NCBI GenBank assembly: GCA_040954595.2
Contig: CM082598.2
Coordinates: forward strand, 5,580,001 to 5,644,000
Reading direction: 5' to 3'
DNA from: Balanoglossus misakiensis
Lineage: Eukaryota > Hemichordata
DNA length: 64,000 bases
The translations under genes and the position numbers were made by a program. The stretch's first letter is position 1, and each line of letters starts with the position of its first letter. Below, piece by piece: positions 28,201-35,648 of this stretch. A model generated the notes under the pieces. The model was not told the DNA's origin and ran no database searches. It saw only the letters and a program-made list of their open reading frames with translations.

Positions 28201-31200
28201 ATAATCCTGTTGCGACAACATATAACACCGTTAAAGCCTCTAGAGCTGCCACTTTTTGCATTATTATCATGATTATACTTTCCAACTTAGATTGGTCCAT
28301 CTTAATAAGCTTACTGATAGGTATACATGAACACCTTATCGATGCCCGATTGTGACTGCATGTTGCAATTTGAACACGCTATGTATTAAAACAGTGCCAC
28401 ACCGATTTAATCAGCCTCCATACAAACAGTACGCAGCTATCGTGGTATGCATCGCCAAGAGATGAAAAACTGATGCAAATACAAGTAATATGACCTCATG
28501 GTGATGATTTTAGAGGATAGGGAATAGATTTGAAGTATTTTATTGTGGAAAAAAATATGTGAAATTTGGCAGCTCTAGAGGCTTTAACATTTGAATCAAC
28601 ACTTCAACGTACTTTTCCAATTTCTATGTTGGTCTCTCAGCTTGTAACTTTTTCCAAATGTAGTTGTCTATCTAACTTCACCATAAGCCCAAAAAAGCTT
28701 AACTGGTTATCTTGACAGTCTATAATCTTTTCATTATCTGTCACTTCCAAAATCAAAGAACTGCGTTCACTATAGAAGGGCCCATCACATCTGATGTTTC
28801 AATTTTGATTGTAGACACTCGCTATTATAAACCTATAGTTTAGCTCACAACAGAATGCTGTTATATGTCATACTTTATTTTGTGACCACAACACTGTGAC
28901 CTCTGCATATGTTCTGCAAAATGTTTAAACTAAGGACATGTGTCCTGTCTTAGTAATTCCAAGAGCATTAAAGGGACAAGGTCTCTCTCTTGCTGCTCTT
29001 TTTCCATGAATTGTTTGATATAAGACACCGTTTATGTTATTCTACATGTGGATATATAGTGAATCAACATTCGACTACACACAACTTCCATCCTGTTTGT
29101 AGGATATGAGAGAAAAAATCCCACCAAAATGAATAAATGGTAGAGACCGATTATTCATTTTGGCGACTTTTTCACTCTCGTGTCTACAAACGGGATGGAA
29201 GTTGTGTGTGGTTGAACGTTGATTCACTATATATCCACATGAAGCATAACATAAACAGAGTCTTGTATCAAACATAATTAATGGAAAGGTAGCTGTCCAA
29301 CAAGAAGTAGAAAATAACTTATAGAAGTCATATTTCTATGTTATCTTGTTGTGATGTATAACAACGTTTCCATTTTGCAAAGAAAATATGATTCCATAGC
29401 ATATAATGTGAGTTGAGCAGCTGGACGTTCGGAAACCTACTCCTAATGCAGGGGATTTTAATATCCCTCTTCCTCTAGTTGATAATGAAGCATGCCAATT
29501 CATAAGATTTGCTCTCAATCAAAATCTGCAATACTATATAATCTATATGCAGGGTTACCTTGAAAGAGAACTTTGCCTACATAGCATGCGCATGACTTTA
29601 CCATTATCACTCCATTCATTCAACTGCTCCATTAATTCAACCACCCACTATTCTTTGGAACATTAATTATTATATAACCTTTAGTTTTTTGTCCACTGAT
29701 TAAATGCATGTGTTGATGTTGTGTATTTTTCATGATGACATCTGCAACTTCTACCTTCCAAGGTATTCAGAACTCACTGATTTTATTCTGTGTGACCTTA
29801 AACAGTTCAATTCTATCATGAATATTACCTAAACTACATGCTGATAGTGCATTTGTGTTATGTTATTTTTATTCTATTAGTTTGTCTGTTCACAAATCAT
29901 ATTTATTTTTTCCTGGTTGAACCGATGAAGTGATTACGGTATTTACATTCTTAATCATATCCATACACATCAAAAATACAGAAGTAACATGTTTTGTTTT
30001 CGTATTGCAGGATGTAAGGAATCAAATTTTCAGCAGCAGTCTGTGGATATACCAGGTAAAAATGTATATTTATTTACAATACTTTATAATTCCTGTCGTA
30101 AGACTACAGTAAAACCCCTGCTAGCGGCCACCCCTATATAGTGGCCACTATGTTACAGTTCCTGTGCAATTCACATGTGCATTAACCTCTATATAAAGGC
30201 CACCTGTCTATAAAGGCCAGATTAGGAAAGTCCCTTGACTGGCCACTATAGACAGGTTTGACTGTATACTCAAACCATTTTCTAACTAGGGGAAGAATGA
30301 TATCTTTTTCTTGTAGTCTTATTTTGAGTTCAAACATAAAAAATCACAAATATTTATTTCTTGAGGTTATGTCTCCTTATACTTTGTATATTGCTACAGT
30401 ATGCAGGGGTACCTGTGTTTGTGGCCACTTCAATATAGTGGCAACTTGTTACAGTTCCTGAGCAATTAACGTGTACATTAATTGACCTGTCTATTAAGGT
30501 CACCTGTCTATAAAGGCCAGTTTAGGAAAGACCCGTGACTGGCCACTTCTGACTATATACAACAATAGAGTTTGGAGACTGGGAAGACCAAAAATAGCAA
30601 GACTGTCTGTGGACTTTTCTCCATTAAAGATTGAATTGATTCTGTTGGTTGTAGAAACACGCCTCTTCCCTATATTTGCTTCTCATTTGTACTTTGACAG
30701 GAATGGAAGGATCCTCGACTGGAATGGAATCCCAGCAAATATGGCAATAAGACATCTGTAGTTGTACCACTTAAAAAACTTTGGTATCCAGACATTGCAC
30801 TCTATAAAAGGTAGGTCCCCCCAATATTTATTTCACAACCATCATATAATCAGTTTCAATATTTTGGTAGTTTCAGACCAGATTATTACCATGGAATCAG
30901 AGTATAGCTGTCATCTCATGCATGCAGAAACCAGTTTGCAATACAAGAAAAGTGTAAACATTACCACAGTGGGTATGATGTAAAGTGAATAGTAACTCAT
31001 CGTCATTAAAAGGACAAAGTCTCTCTCTCGCTGCCCTTTTTCCATTACTTATGTTTGATACAATACACCGTTTATGTTAATGTACATCTACATGCGCCAT
31101 AAGGAATACGAACACATGTGTATATGTAGTGAATGAACTTTTAATCACACACAAATTCCATCCAACCTGTAGACATGAGAGTAAAAACTCGCACAACATG

Positions 31201-33558
31201 AATAAATGGTAAACACCGATTATTCATTTTGGCGATATTTTTCACTGTCGTGTCTATATGCGGGATGGAAGGTGTGTGTGGTTGAACATTGATTCACTCT
31301 ATATCCACATGTACGATAACATAAATGGTGTCTTGTATCAAACATAATTAATGGAAAAAGGCCTGCGAAAGAGAGACTTTGTCCCTTTAATATAAGGGAA
31401 GTGGATGATGATGATGGTGATGATGATGATATGTCACCCTAAAGGGAGTCGGAAAAATATCCAATGTTCTTGATCGGGAAAACGGTAGGGACACGAGGGT
31501 ATAGTTTCAGAGTCAGACGACTTAGTTAGTCCCCGCACCTTTGACATGGCATCTTCGATTACCGAGGATAAGCTGTTAATAGTACCGTATCAGTTCAACC
31601 ACTCCATTAATTCAACCACCCACTATTCTTTGGAAAATTAATTATTTTGTAACCTTCAATTGTTTGACCACTGATTAAATGCATGTGTTGATATTGTGTA
31701 TTTTTCATGAAAATATCTGCAACTTTGACCTTCCAAGGTATTCAGAACTTATTCTGGCTGACCTTAAACAGTTAAATTCTATCATAACATGCCATGCAAA
31801 CATGCCCCCCTGAAAATTATTCAAGCACTTTGAGTGGCCATTTTTGTTGTTGTTATTTTTATTCTATTAGTTTGTCTTTTCACAAATCATATTTATTTTT
31901 TCTGGTCGAACTGATGGAGTGATTACGGTATCACTAACAATTACCCTATTATTTGTTCCTACAGTGCAGACTTGCAACGCCAGCAATATCCCAAAGTATC
32001 TGATCCCAGTATCACCTGCCGTGTATTTCACGATGGCAATATCCTGGCCGTAACTCCGGGAATCTATAAACTGCCGTGTGTTATGAACATGGAACATTTC
32101 CCCTTCGACAAGCAATACTGCTCCATGAAGTTCGGCACCTGGGCGTATGTCGAGTCTGAGGTCGACATAGTCTTAATGAACGACGAAGTCACCAAGGAGA
32201 ATTACGTGGAAAACCGAGAATGGGCCATCACCAATTCGTCCGCCACGAAGGATTTGGAAATTTACCAAGAAATCGACGATGCCTTTCCAATCGCTTATTT
32301 CAATATCACTCTCGAACGGAAACCAATGTATTACGTCATTAATCTCGTGGTGCCATGTATGATGTTGTCCGTTCTGACCTTGGCTGTTTTTTACCTGCCC
32401 CCAGACTGTGGGGAGAAGATTTCCTTGAGTATTTCTATTCTACTAGCTTTTCATGTTTTTAATCTCCTAGTCGCTGATATTATGCCACCTACATCATCTC
32501 AAGTTCCCATGATATCCAGATATTTGATTTTTAACATGGCGTTGGTTGCTATGTCCGTTATCATGACTGCTTTTGTATTGAATATACAACGAGGGCCTGT
32601 TTCTAAGCGGCCAGTTCCGCGGTGGGTCCGGACAGTCTTCGTGAAAATTGCACCCAAGTTTCTGTGCATGCATCCGAAGAAGATTAAGAAGACGGAAAAG
32701 CAAATTATCAGGGACAAGGCGGAAATTGACCTGGAAACACTTACCAGTGCTCTACGCAGGCGCAATAAGGAATACGAACACAGAGTCAACAAGAGGCGAG
32801 ACATTGCATCTCACGGCGGACGAGCAATATGGGTACCCAGAACAAGTCTCGGGAAAGAAATCCGACAGGAGGATATCCCATTGAAACTGCTCACAGAGGA
32901 TACAAATAACATCAATTTTCCGAACAGCTATCCAAACAGGGAACAGAGTAAATATGAAACGAACGACTTTTCAGGGGAAAGCTGCCAAGGCAGAAAGCGA
33001 CAGCCGCACCATAAAAACACAGGTCGACGGACATCCAGTGATTTTGAACACCATGTCATTGATTGTTTACAGTACATACTTAACAATATGCAAGAAAAAT
33101 CTTTAGAAGATGCGGTACGTACTAATTTATTCGGACTTCGAAAACTATTATTATTGTTCATGTTGTTGATTGAAGGTGACTAAGTGGAAGGTGTAACTCA
33201 ATTCATCGAATAAATGGATAAAGCTCGATTTAAACAAAAATAGTTTTTTTTAAAGATGAAATATATTGTTGAAATTGATGTAAAGACAGTTATTCGTAGA
33301 CAGGCAAAAATCTATCATCTCCCTTCTCCAAGTGAGTGTGATGCACACACAAGAAAAAATGAATCAAAGCTTAGATTTTTATTAGTATTATTGTGAAAAC
33401 TTTTATCATTGTTCATCTTTCAGATTCAAGAAGAATGGAAGTTTGTCGCCATTGTCTTTGATCGGATTTTACTAGTGGTGTTTTCGGTTGTCTGTGGTAT
33501 TGGAACTATTGCCATCCTCTTGTCAGTACCAACACATTCTTTATTTGCAGACTTTTAA
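3513..33558 (+). CDS. Nicotinic acetylcholine receptor-like (Cys-loop) subunit, non-alpha type; six-exon gene
   Basis: Joined exons 3513-3582, 27773-27921, 30011-30055, 30701-30810, 31965-33114 and 33424-33558 give 552 codons plus stop with every phase matching (1, 0, 0, 2, 0). Seen: a signal peptide, the ligand-binding domain with WYPDIALY (loop A), a Cys-loop with 13 residues between C163 and C177, and W184 of loop B. Also seen are four membrane segments (M1 about 247-268, M2 276-296, M3 310-331, M4 in the last exon) and a long M3-M4 loop. M2 carries GEKISLSI with Glu at -1', Leu at 9' and Asp at 20', the known cation-channel pattern. There is no vicinal Cys pair in loop C, so by family rules it is a non-alpha subunit that would assemble with an alpha subunit. 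The small exons plus one large exon followed by an M4 exon resemble the vertebrate neuronal nAChR layout. Function as an acetylcholine-gated channel is inferred. Confidence 0.88.
3713..4009 (+). other. Unrecognised ORF (98 codons) in intron 1
   Basis: An ATG-to-stop frame with several cysteines (MYRRKCSN, SHVCGSD, VKVRC) lies shortly after exon 1. I see no family match. It could be a chance frame, a decayed gene or an alternative exon. Confidence 0.12.
4010..5481. other. Intronic stretch without recognised features
   Basis: AT-rich unique sequence. A 109-codon minus-strand frame at 4803-5132 with clustered cysteines has no recognised relatives and lacks other support. Confidence 0.35.
5482..5716 (+). 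repeat. Dispersed repeat family C, copy 2
   Basis: Shares the family C core (GAATGAACGAAGCAGCCAAC, GATTCTAGTAGGTCATGG) with 412-655 and has a shorter G-run near its end. Confidence 0.8.
5717..7860. other. Intronic stretch without recognised features
   Basis: Only short unrecognised open frames are present (for example 5724-6059 minus and 6869-7234 plus). No domain motifs or repeat-family matches were seen. Confidence 0.35.
7864..8096. repeat. Microsatellite-rich foldback
   Basis: The left arm starts GGAATTGAGTAATCTTG and runs through GTT, GAT and GAA repeats. The right arm is its reverse complement, with TTC, ATC and AAC repeats, ending CAAGATTACTCAATTCC. The loop is about 60 bases. The right arm has an expanded ATC tract. 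Confidence 0.85.
8632..8760. repeat. Interrupted inverted repeat
   Basis: Two paired blocks: CTCTTTGTTATGAACT pairs with AGTTCATAACAAAGAG, and inside them CTGCCATGAACTTGAT pairs with ATCAAGTTCATGGCAG. It is probably a small decayed foldback element. Confidence 0.75.
8800..10158. other. Intronic stretch, AT-rich
   Basis: No gene seen. A short inverted pair (AATCTACTAAAA/TTTTAGTAGATT) lies at about 8821-8910. Confidence 0.3.
10159..10515 (-). mobile_element. Family H element, degenerate copy
   Basis: Resembles 22697-23005 and 44262-44543: it shares TGCGTAA, CGCATTCAAATAGTAGACTG, TTTTCACCCAA and TCTCCGACACA in the same order. The ends are blurred, so limits are approximate. Confidence 0.6.
11333..11734 (-). 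mobile_element. Foldback element family G, copy 1
   Basis: Inverted ends TACCGTAATCACTCCAT and GGAGTGATTACGGTA enclose about 400 bp. It is reverse relative to the copies at 29599 and 31583 and has no ORF. Confidence 0.85.
11735..12825. other. Intronic stretch without recognised features
   Basis: Unique AT-rich sequence. A short GT-rich tract lies near 12640. Confidence 0.3.
12826..13161. mobile_element. Palindromic MITE family A, copy 1 (complete)
   Basis: Flanked by TTAA on both sides, with terminal inverted repeats beginning AGGGACAAAGTCTCTCTC. The two halves are reverse complements over almost the whole length, around a centre with AAAATGAATAA and TTATTCATTTT. It has no ORF. Confidence 0.92.
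13487..13847 (-). mobile_element. MITE-like family B, copy 2
   Basis: TTAA-bounded, about 360 bp, with right end GTGGCAGCTCTAGAGGCTTTAA. It is very similar to 1792-2151. Confidence 0.85.
14050..14439 (+). other. Unrecognised ORF (about 129 codons) with a C-terminal membrane segment
   Basis: From ATG 14050 the frame has several cysteines, two potential N-glycosylation sites (CNDTS, LNTS) and a hydrophobic run (IMPVMTFFLIIYVL) before a short basic tail. This is the pattern of a small type I membrane protein, but I recognise no family. It lies alone in the receptor's first intron, so it may be a nested gene, an exon, a decayed element or chance. Confidence 0.2.
14460..15320. other. Intronic stretch without recognised features
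   Basis: Nothing recognised on either strand; AT-rich. Confidence 0.3.
15325..15640 (+). repeat. Segment shared with the region upstream of the mosaic gene
   Basis: Similar to 39457-39775. Shared blocks include CTTCTACTATTG, GTGCTGAGTCAGCAG (GCCGAGTCAGCC in the other copy), TTGACTAAATTCATGG and CGGATTTTCATT. No inverted ends were seen, so it may be a dispersed repeat or a small segmental duplication. Confidence 0.7.
16104..16458. mobile_element. Palindromic MITE family A, copy 2
   Basis: TTAA at both ends. Starts TTAAAGGGACAAAGTCC and ends CTTTGTCCCTTTAA. The two halves are reverse complements. Confidence 0.9.
17105..17420. repeat. (CT)n-type low-complexity tract
   Basis: About 315 bases of CTCTCT with interspersed CCCTCT, GTT and CATT variants. 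It suggests nested tandem duplications of 30-60 bases. Long Ser/Leu or Arg/Glu frames here are artefacts. Confidence 0.95.
17440..19180. other. Intronic stretch, mostly unrecognised
   Basis: Apart from a G-run near 17632 and the family D fragment at 18022, nothing is recognised. Confidence 0.3.
18022..18122 (+). mobile_element. MITE-like family D, fragment
   Basis: Contains CCACTGAAAATCTGTGATTG and CCATGGTAACAG of the family core. The left end is missing and the right end is degraded. Confidence 0.65.
19160..19270. repeat. (CAGA)n/(CAGG)n microsatellite
   Basis: Repeats of CAGT, CTGG, CAGA and CAGG tetramers, with CAGACAGACAGACAGACAG at the core. Confidence 0.9.
20211..20454 (+). repeat. 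Dispersed repeat family C, copy 3
   Basis: The same order of blocks as the other two copies, with an expanded run of G at about 20406-20418. It lies in intron 1 of the receptor gene. Confidence 0.8.
20963..21196. mobile_element. Palindromic MITE family A, copy 3 (right end missing)
   Basis: Left end TTAAAGGGATAAAGTCTC and centre are present. The homology stops at GTTGATTCA near 21196, so the last 100 or so bases are lost. Confidence 0.85.
21683..22095 (-). pseudogene. Non-LTR retrotransposon (LINE) 3' end, decayed
   Basis: The minus strand reads KAINNSCPSYISDLL, then SRSLRSN, YGEETFSNAGSKLWNSVP and FKTNNLKLFF. This is the typical C-terminal tail of CR1/L2/Jockey-type reverse transcriptase ORFs. 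Just upstream (22070-22095) the HWLPVK motif is in another frame, so there is a frameshift. After the stop come a short 3' region and a TTATTA-type tail, ending near 21683. The rest of the element is missing (5' truncation), as is usual for LINEs. Confidence 0.8.
22396..22641 (+). other. Unrecognised ORF (81 codons)
   Basis: An open frame without recognised motifs, in receptor intron 1 between the LINE remnant and a family H element. Probably chance. Confidence 0.08.
22697..23005 (+). mobile_element. Family H element, copy with flanking duplication
   Basis: Ends are inverted (CCTAGCTCGTCTCAC and GTGAGACGAGCC). The element is relatively GC-rich, with GCGCATGCGCG inside. A near-identical 22-base direct repeat starting GTGACCTCCTTTGAGC lies at 22679-22701 and 23011-23034, on either side. 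Confidence 0.8.
23035..24058. other. Intronic stretch without recognised features
   Basis: A 142-codon minus-strand frame (23389-23817) has no recognised relatives and poor composition for coding. Nothing else is seen. Confidence 0.3.
24059..24407 (+). mobile_element. MITE-like family B, copy 3
   Basis: Starts AAAGCCTCTAGAGCTGCC and ends GGGGCTTTAA. Opposite orientation to the copies at 1792 and 13487. Confidence 0.85.
24801..25138. mobile_element. Palindromic MITE family A, copy 4
   Basis: Starts TTAAAGGGACAAAGTCTC. The right end has small deletions (GACTTTCCCTTTAG), and the second TTAA is mutated to TTAG. Confidence 0.88.
26272..26478 (+). mobile_element. Foldback element family E, copy 1
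   Basis: Inverted ends TACTGTAAAAC and GTTTTACAGTA, with repeated TTTCGCGAG/CTCGCGAAA motifs. Related copies lie at 43190-44130, 62558 and 63480. Confidence 0.88.
27151..27191 (+). mobile_element. MITE family A, left-end fragment
   Basis: Only about 40 bases (AATGTCTCTCTCTCGCTGCC) remain, directly joined to a family F fragment. Confidence 0.7.
27192..27547 (-). repeat. Family F repeat, fragment (5' head), reverse
   Basis: On the minus strand it begins TTAAAGCTGCAAGCAGCATT and GGGCCCAAGC, the head of the intron 8 array units. It contains one AGGTCAAAGGTCA (27217-27229 as complement). It lies 225 bases before receptor exon 2. Confidence 0.8.
27773..27921 (+). CDS. nAChR-like gene, exon 2: N-terminal helix and first beta strand
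   Basis: The acceptor is a TTACTGTAG after a pyrimidine-rich tract, and the donor is GTAAGT. The reading contains FEEKLQNDLFKNYKR and ends SLTHLLDV. This matches the conserved nAChR N-terminus, which has a helix of the type EEKLxxDLLxxY and ends with the strand LxQLIDV. An N-glycosylation site (KNIS) is present. The exon runs from phase 1 to phase 0. Confidence 0.9.
28231..28587 (+). mobile_element. MITE-like family B, copy 4
   Basis: Complete copy with TTAAAGCCTCTAGAGCTGCC at the left and its complement at the right. Confidence 0.88.
28968..29288. mobile_element. Palindromic MITE family A, copy 5 (right end truncated)
   Basis: The left end TTAAAGGGACAAGGTCTC is intact. The right arm stops at AATTAATGGAAA, losing the terminal 40 bases. 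Confidence 0.87.
29599..29941 (+). mobile_element. Foldback element family G, copy 2
   Basis: Ends TACCATTATCACTCCATTC and AGTGATTACGGTA. It terminates 69 bases before receptor exon 3. Confidence 0.85.
30011..30055 (+). CDS. nAChR-like gene, exon 3 (45-base mini-exon)
   Basis: Fifteen codons reading DVRNQIFSSSLWIYQ lie between TTGCAG and GTAAAA. This 15-residue exon is a hallmark of nAChR genes; the family pattern is DEKNQ...W. It is in phase 0 at both ends. A family G foldback element ends 69 bases upstream. Confidence 0.9.
30105..30266 (+). mobile_element. Small foldback family I, copy 1
   Basis: Inverted ends TACAGTAAAACC and GGTTTGACTGTA. Inside are repeated GGCCACCTGTCTATAAAGG-like units. 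It lies in the intron between receptor exons 3 and 4. Confidence 0.75.
30394..30555 (+). mobile_element. Small foldback family I, copy 2 (degenerate)
   Basis: Shares GTGGCCACTTC..., CACCTGTCTATAAAGGCCAG and GACTGGCCACT with the copy at 30105. The ends are eroded. Confidence 0.7.
30701..30810 (+). CDS. nAChR-like gene, exon 4: loop D/loop A region
   Basis: The reading starts EWKDPRLEWNP and ends LWYPDIALYK before the GTAGGT donor. WKDPRLxW corresponds to the loop D region, and WYPDIALY is the loop A signature. Lys replaces the usual Asn after LY. An N-glycosylation site NKTS is visible. The exon ends in phase 2, and the next exon supplies T to make Ser. Confidence 0.9.
31006..31390. mobile_element. 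Palindromic MITE family A, copy 6
   Basis: TTAA-bounded. It carries a roughly 35-base extra segment in the left arm (about 31085-31120). Ends CTTTGTCCCTTTAA. Confidence 0.88.
31583..31930 (+). mobile_element. Foldback element family G, copy 3
   Basis: Left end TACCGTATCAGTTCAACC and right end GGAGTGATTACGGTA. It stops 34 bases before receptor exon 5, so the branch point of that intron probably lies at or within its end. Confidence 0.85.
31965..33114 (+). CDS. nAChR-like gene, exon 5: Cys-loop to M3-M4 cytoplasmic loop
   Basis: This large exon (1150 bases) carries the rest of the ligand-binding domain, M1, M2, M3 and nearly all of the M3-M4 loop. Visible are the Cys-loop with FPFD, FGTWAY (loop B), MYYVINLVVPC at M1, and the M2 motif GEKISLSISILLAF. 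After M3 comes the conserved PRWVRTVF. The cytoplasmic loop is long (roughly 180 residues), basic and low in recognisable motifs. It ends LEDA before a GTACGT donor, just before the pre-M4 amphipathic segment. Loop C lacks CC. A family G foldback element ends only 34 bases before the acceptor. Confidence 0.93.
33424..33558 (+). CDS. nAChR-like gene, exon 6: M4 and C-terminus
   Basis: After a TTTCAG acceptor the reading begins IQEEWKFVAIVFDRILL and continues through a hydrophobic segment (M4) to a short tail ending FADF and TAA at 33556. EEWKxVAxVxDR is the conserved nAChR sequence preceding M4. The phase 0 start fits exon 5. Confidence 0.9.
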   Translation: MQEEWKFVAIVFDRILLVVFSVVCGIGTIAILLSVPTHSLFADF

Positions 33559-33615
33559 AAGTAAATGATGACAACCAAGAGGTAACATCAATAATGACGT
33601 TCCAGAAGATCCATG

Positions 33616-34501
33616 TTAAAGGGACAAAGACTCTCTCTCGCTGCCTTTTTCTATTACATGTATATATGTTTGATACGAGACGCTATTTATGTTATACTAC
33701 ATGTGGATATTTAGTGAATCATGTTCGACAACACACAACTTCCATCCCACTTGTAGACATGAGAGTGAAAAATCGCGTCAAGGACACGGTGGTCCCATTG
33801 AGGGAATACACAAGAATAAGTCTACACTGGAGTACATGGCCATATACAGACAGACAGACACACACACACATAGCGAGAGATCAATGGGCAAGCACTGACT
33901 GACCCATAAGCTGCCAATGGCATATGTACTGTACATACACTAAATAGAACAGCTGGCCTCTTTAAAACTTAGCCAGTTATGTAATCATGCAGGAATTTGC
34001 TGTGTATATAAAACACAGGAGGGGGCTTCCTGCCTAATTTAAACAACCCAATAAAGTAAATACACACCACTTTGCAAAGCAAATTCACATTTTTCCAGCT
34101 AATTTGCATATTTTTGGCAATGACAACTTCATTTGAACAAATTCCCATCTACAGCCCAGCCTGCATCTGTACACCAAATATCAAGGTGATACACGCAGCA
34201 GTTTTCAGTTTTTGATGTGGACGGACATACAGACATACATCCATCCATCCATACATACATACATACAGACGCAACCGATCCCATAAGGTCCCATGTTATA
34301 CATGCCTGTACCAATGGGACCTAAAAAGCTATCCAAGATGAATGATCAGTCTTTACTATTTATTCATTTTGGCGAGATTTTTACTCTCATATCCTACAAA
34401 TGGGATGGAAGTTGTGTGTGGTTCAACGTTGATTCACTATATATCCACATGTAGAAGAACACAAACATTGTCTGGTATCAAACATAATTAATGGAAAAAG
34501 T
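33616..34501. mobile_element. MITE family A, copy 7, split by a 560-base insertion
   Basis: The left half (33616 to about 33778) and right half (about 34343-34501) belong to one copy. Between them is foreign sequence bounded by GGTCCCATTG (33792) and CAATGGGACC (34312). It contains CAGA/CACA and CCAT/ACAT tracts and looks like another foldback element. The copy begins 58 bases after the receptor stop codon. Confidence 0.75.
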
Positions 34502-35304
34502 ACCATGGCAAATGTACAATCAATATAAAGAGATACCAATGGATCGCTTTTACAACGACAAAAATTATAATATTTACCATATTTATGAGCAGGAACCTTT
34601 ATTATGCGATATTGTGATTTTGCTTAATTTTATAATTTTCTTCCAGCATTTTTAACATTGTATCTTTTAATGATGACTTGTGAGTTATGCGTGGTACGTC
34701 AGCATATTCCTAACAGCTGAAAAAGTCAGCATTGCGAACTGCTGAAACTAAAGCATGTATTTCATGGACCAAATTTGTCAGGGATCTGATTGTAAATAGT
34801 ACATGAAATGGTACACATATTTGTTGAAAATGGTATGGCGTCGATTATATTCAACGACATCCTAAAAGGACACACTGAGAATAAACTGATACTAATTCCC
34901 TTGTCCTTGGTAATTGTAGTTGGGCTGGTCCTTTCTAACTTGCCAACTAGGACAGCAGAAAAGTTGGGAATTTTTAAAGAAAAAATATTTGAATGAGAAC
35001 GGCTGAGTGGTACAGCATCTCAAATTGCTGTTCGGACAGATACATTCTTCTGATACTAATGCAAACATCAACAATAATCCACTCATGTTCCAGTGACTTT
35101 TTTTTCTTTCAACAAACGACAACCATGTCAGCAATATCACACACACAAGTACTTGGAACACATTATTGAATATGAGCTTTTATAAACTACGCAATATTAA
35201 AAAGCACTTCTGTTTCTGTGCGTTTACTATCAGGATCATTCATTTCACCAAATAGTTGGGTAGGTGGGTATTAGGATATTACTCATAATAATGTGTAGTT
35301 TCCA
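34502..35304. other. Intergenic stretch, nothing recognised
   Basis: AT-rich and without convincing coding frames or known repeat ends. Confidence 0.3.
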
Positions 35305-35648
35305 TTAAAGGGACAAAGTCTCTCTCTCGTTGCCCTTTTTCCTTTAATTATATTTGATACAAGACGCCGTTCATGTTATTCTAAATGTGGATATGTAGTT
35401 AATCAACGTTCGACCACACACAAGTTCCATCCCGTTTGTATGATATTAGAGTGAAATGAATAAACAGTCTCTACCATTTATTCATTTCGCCGGGGTTTTT
35501 ACTCGCATATCCTACAAACGGGATGGAAGTTGTGTGTGGTTAAATGTTGATTCACTATACATCCACATGTAGAATAACATAAATGGTGTCTTGTATCAAA
35601 CATAATTAATGCAAAAATGGCAGCGAGAGAGAGCCTTTGTCCCTTTAA
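35305..35648. mobile_element. Palindromic MITE family A, copy 8
   Basis: TTAA on both sides. Starts TTAAAGGGACAAAGTCTC and ends CCTTTGTCCCTTTAA. Confidence 0.9.

Noticed and set aside
31867-33161. Antisense frames opposite receptor exon 5
   Set aside because: Shadows of a strongly conserved sense-strand coding exon.
34050-34055. AATAAA as the receptor gene's polyadenylation signal
   Set aside because: It lies within sequence inserted into a MITE, 490 bases after the stop, and the hexamer is common by chance in AT-rich DNA.
35000-35040. tRNA-like A-box sequence GGCTGAGTGGT
   Set aside because: No B box or cloverleaf downstream.
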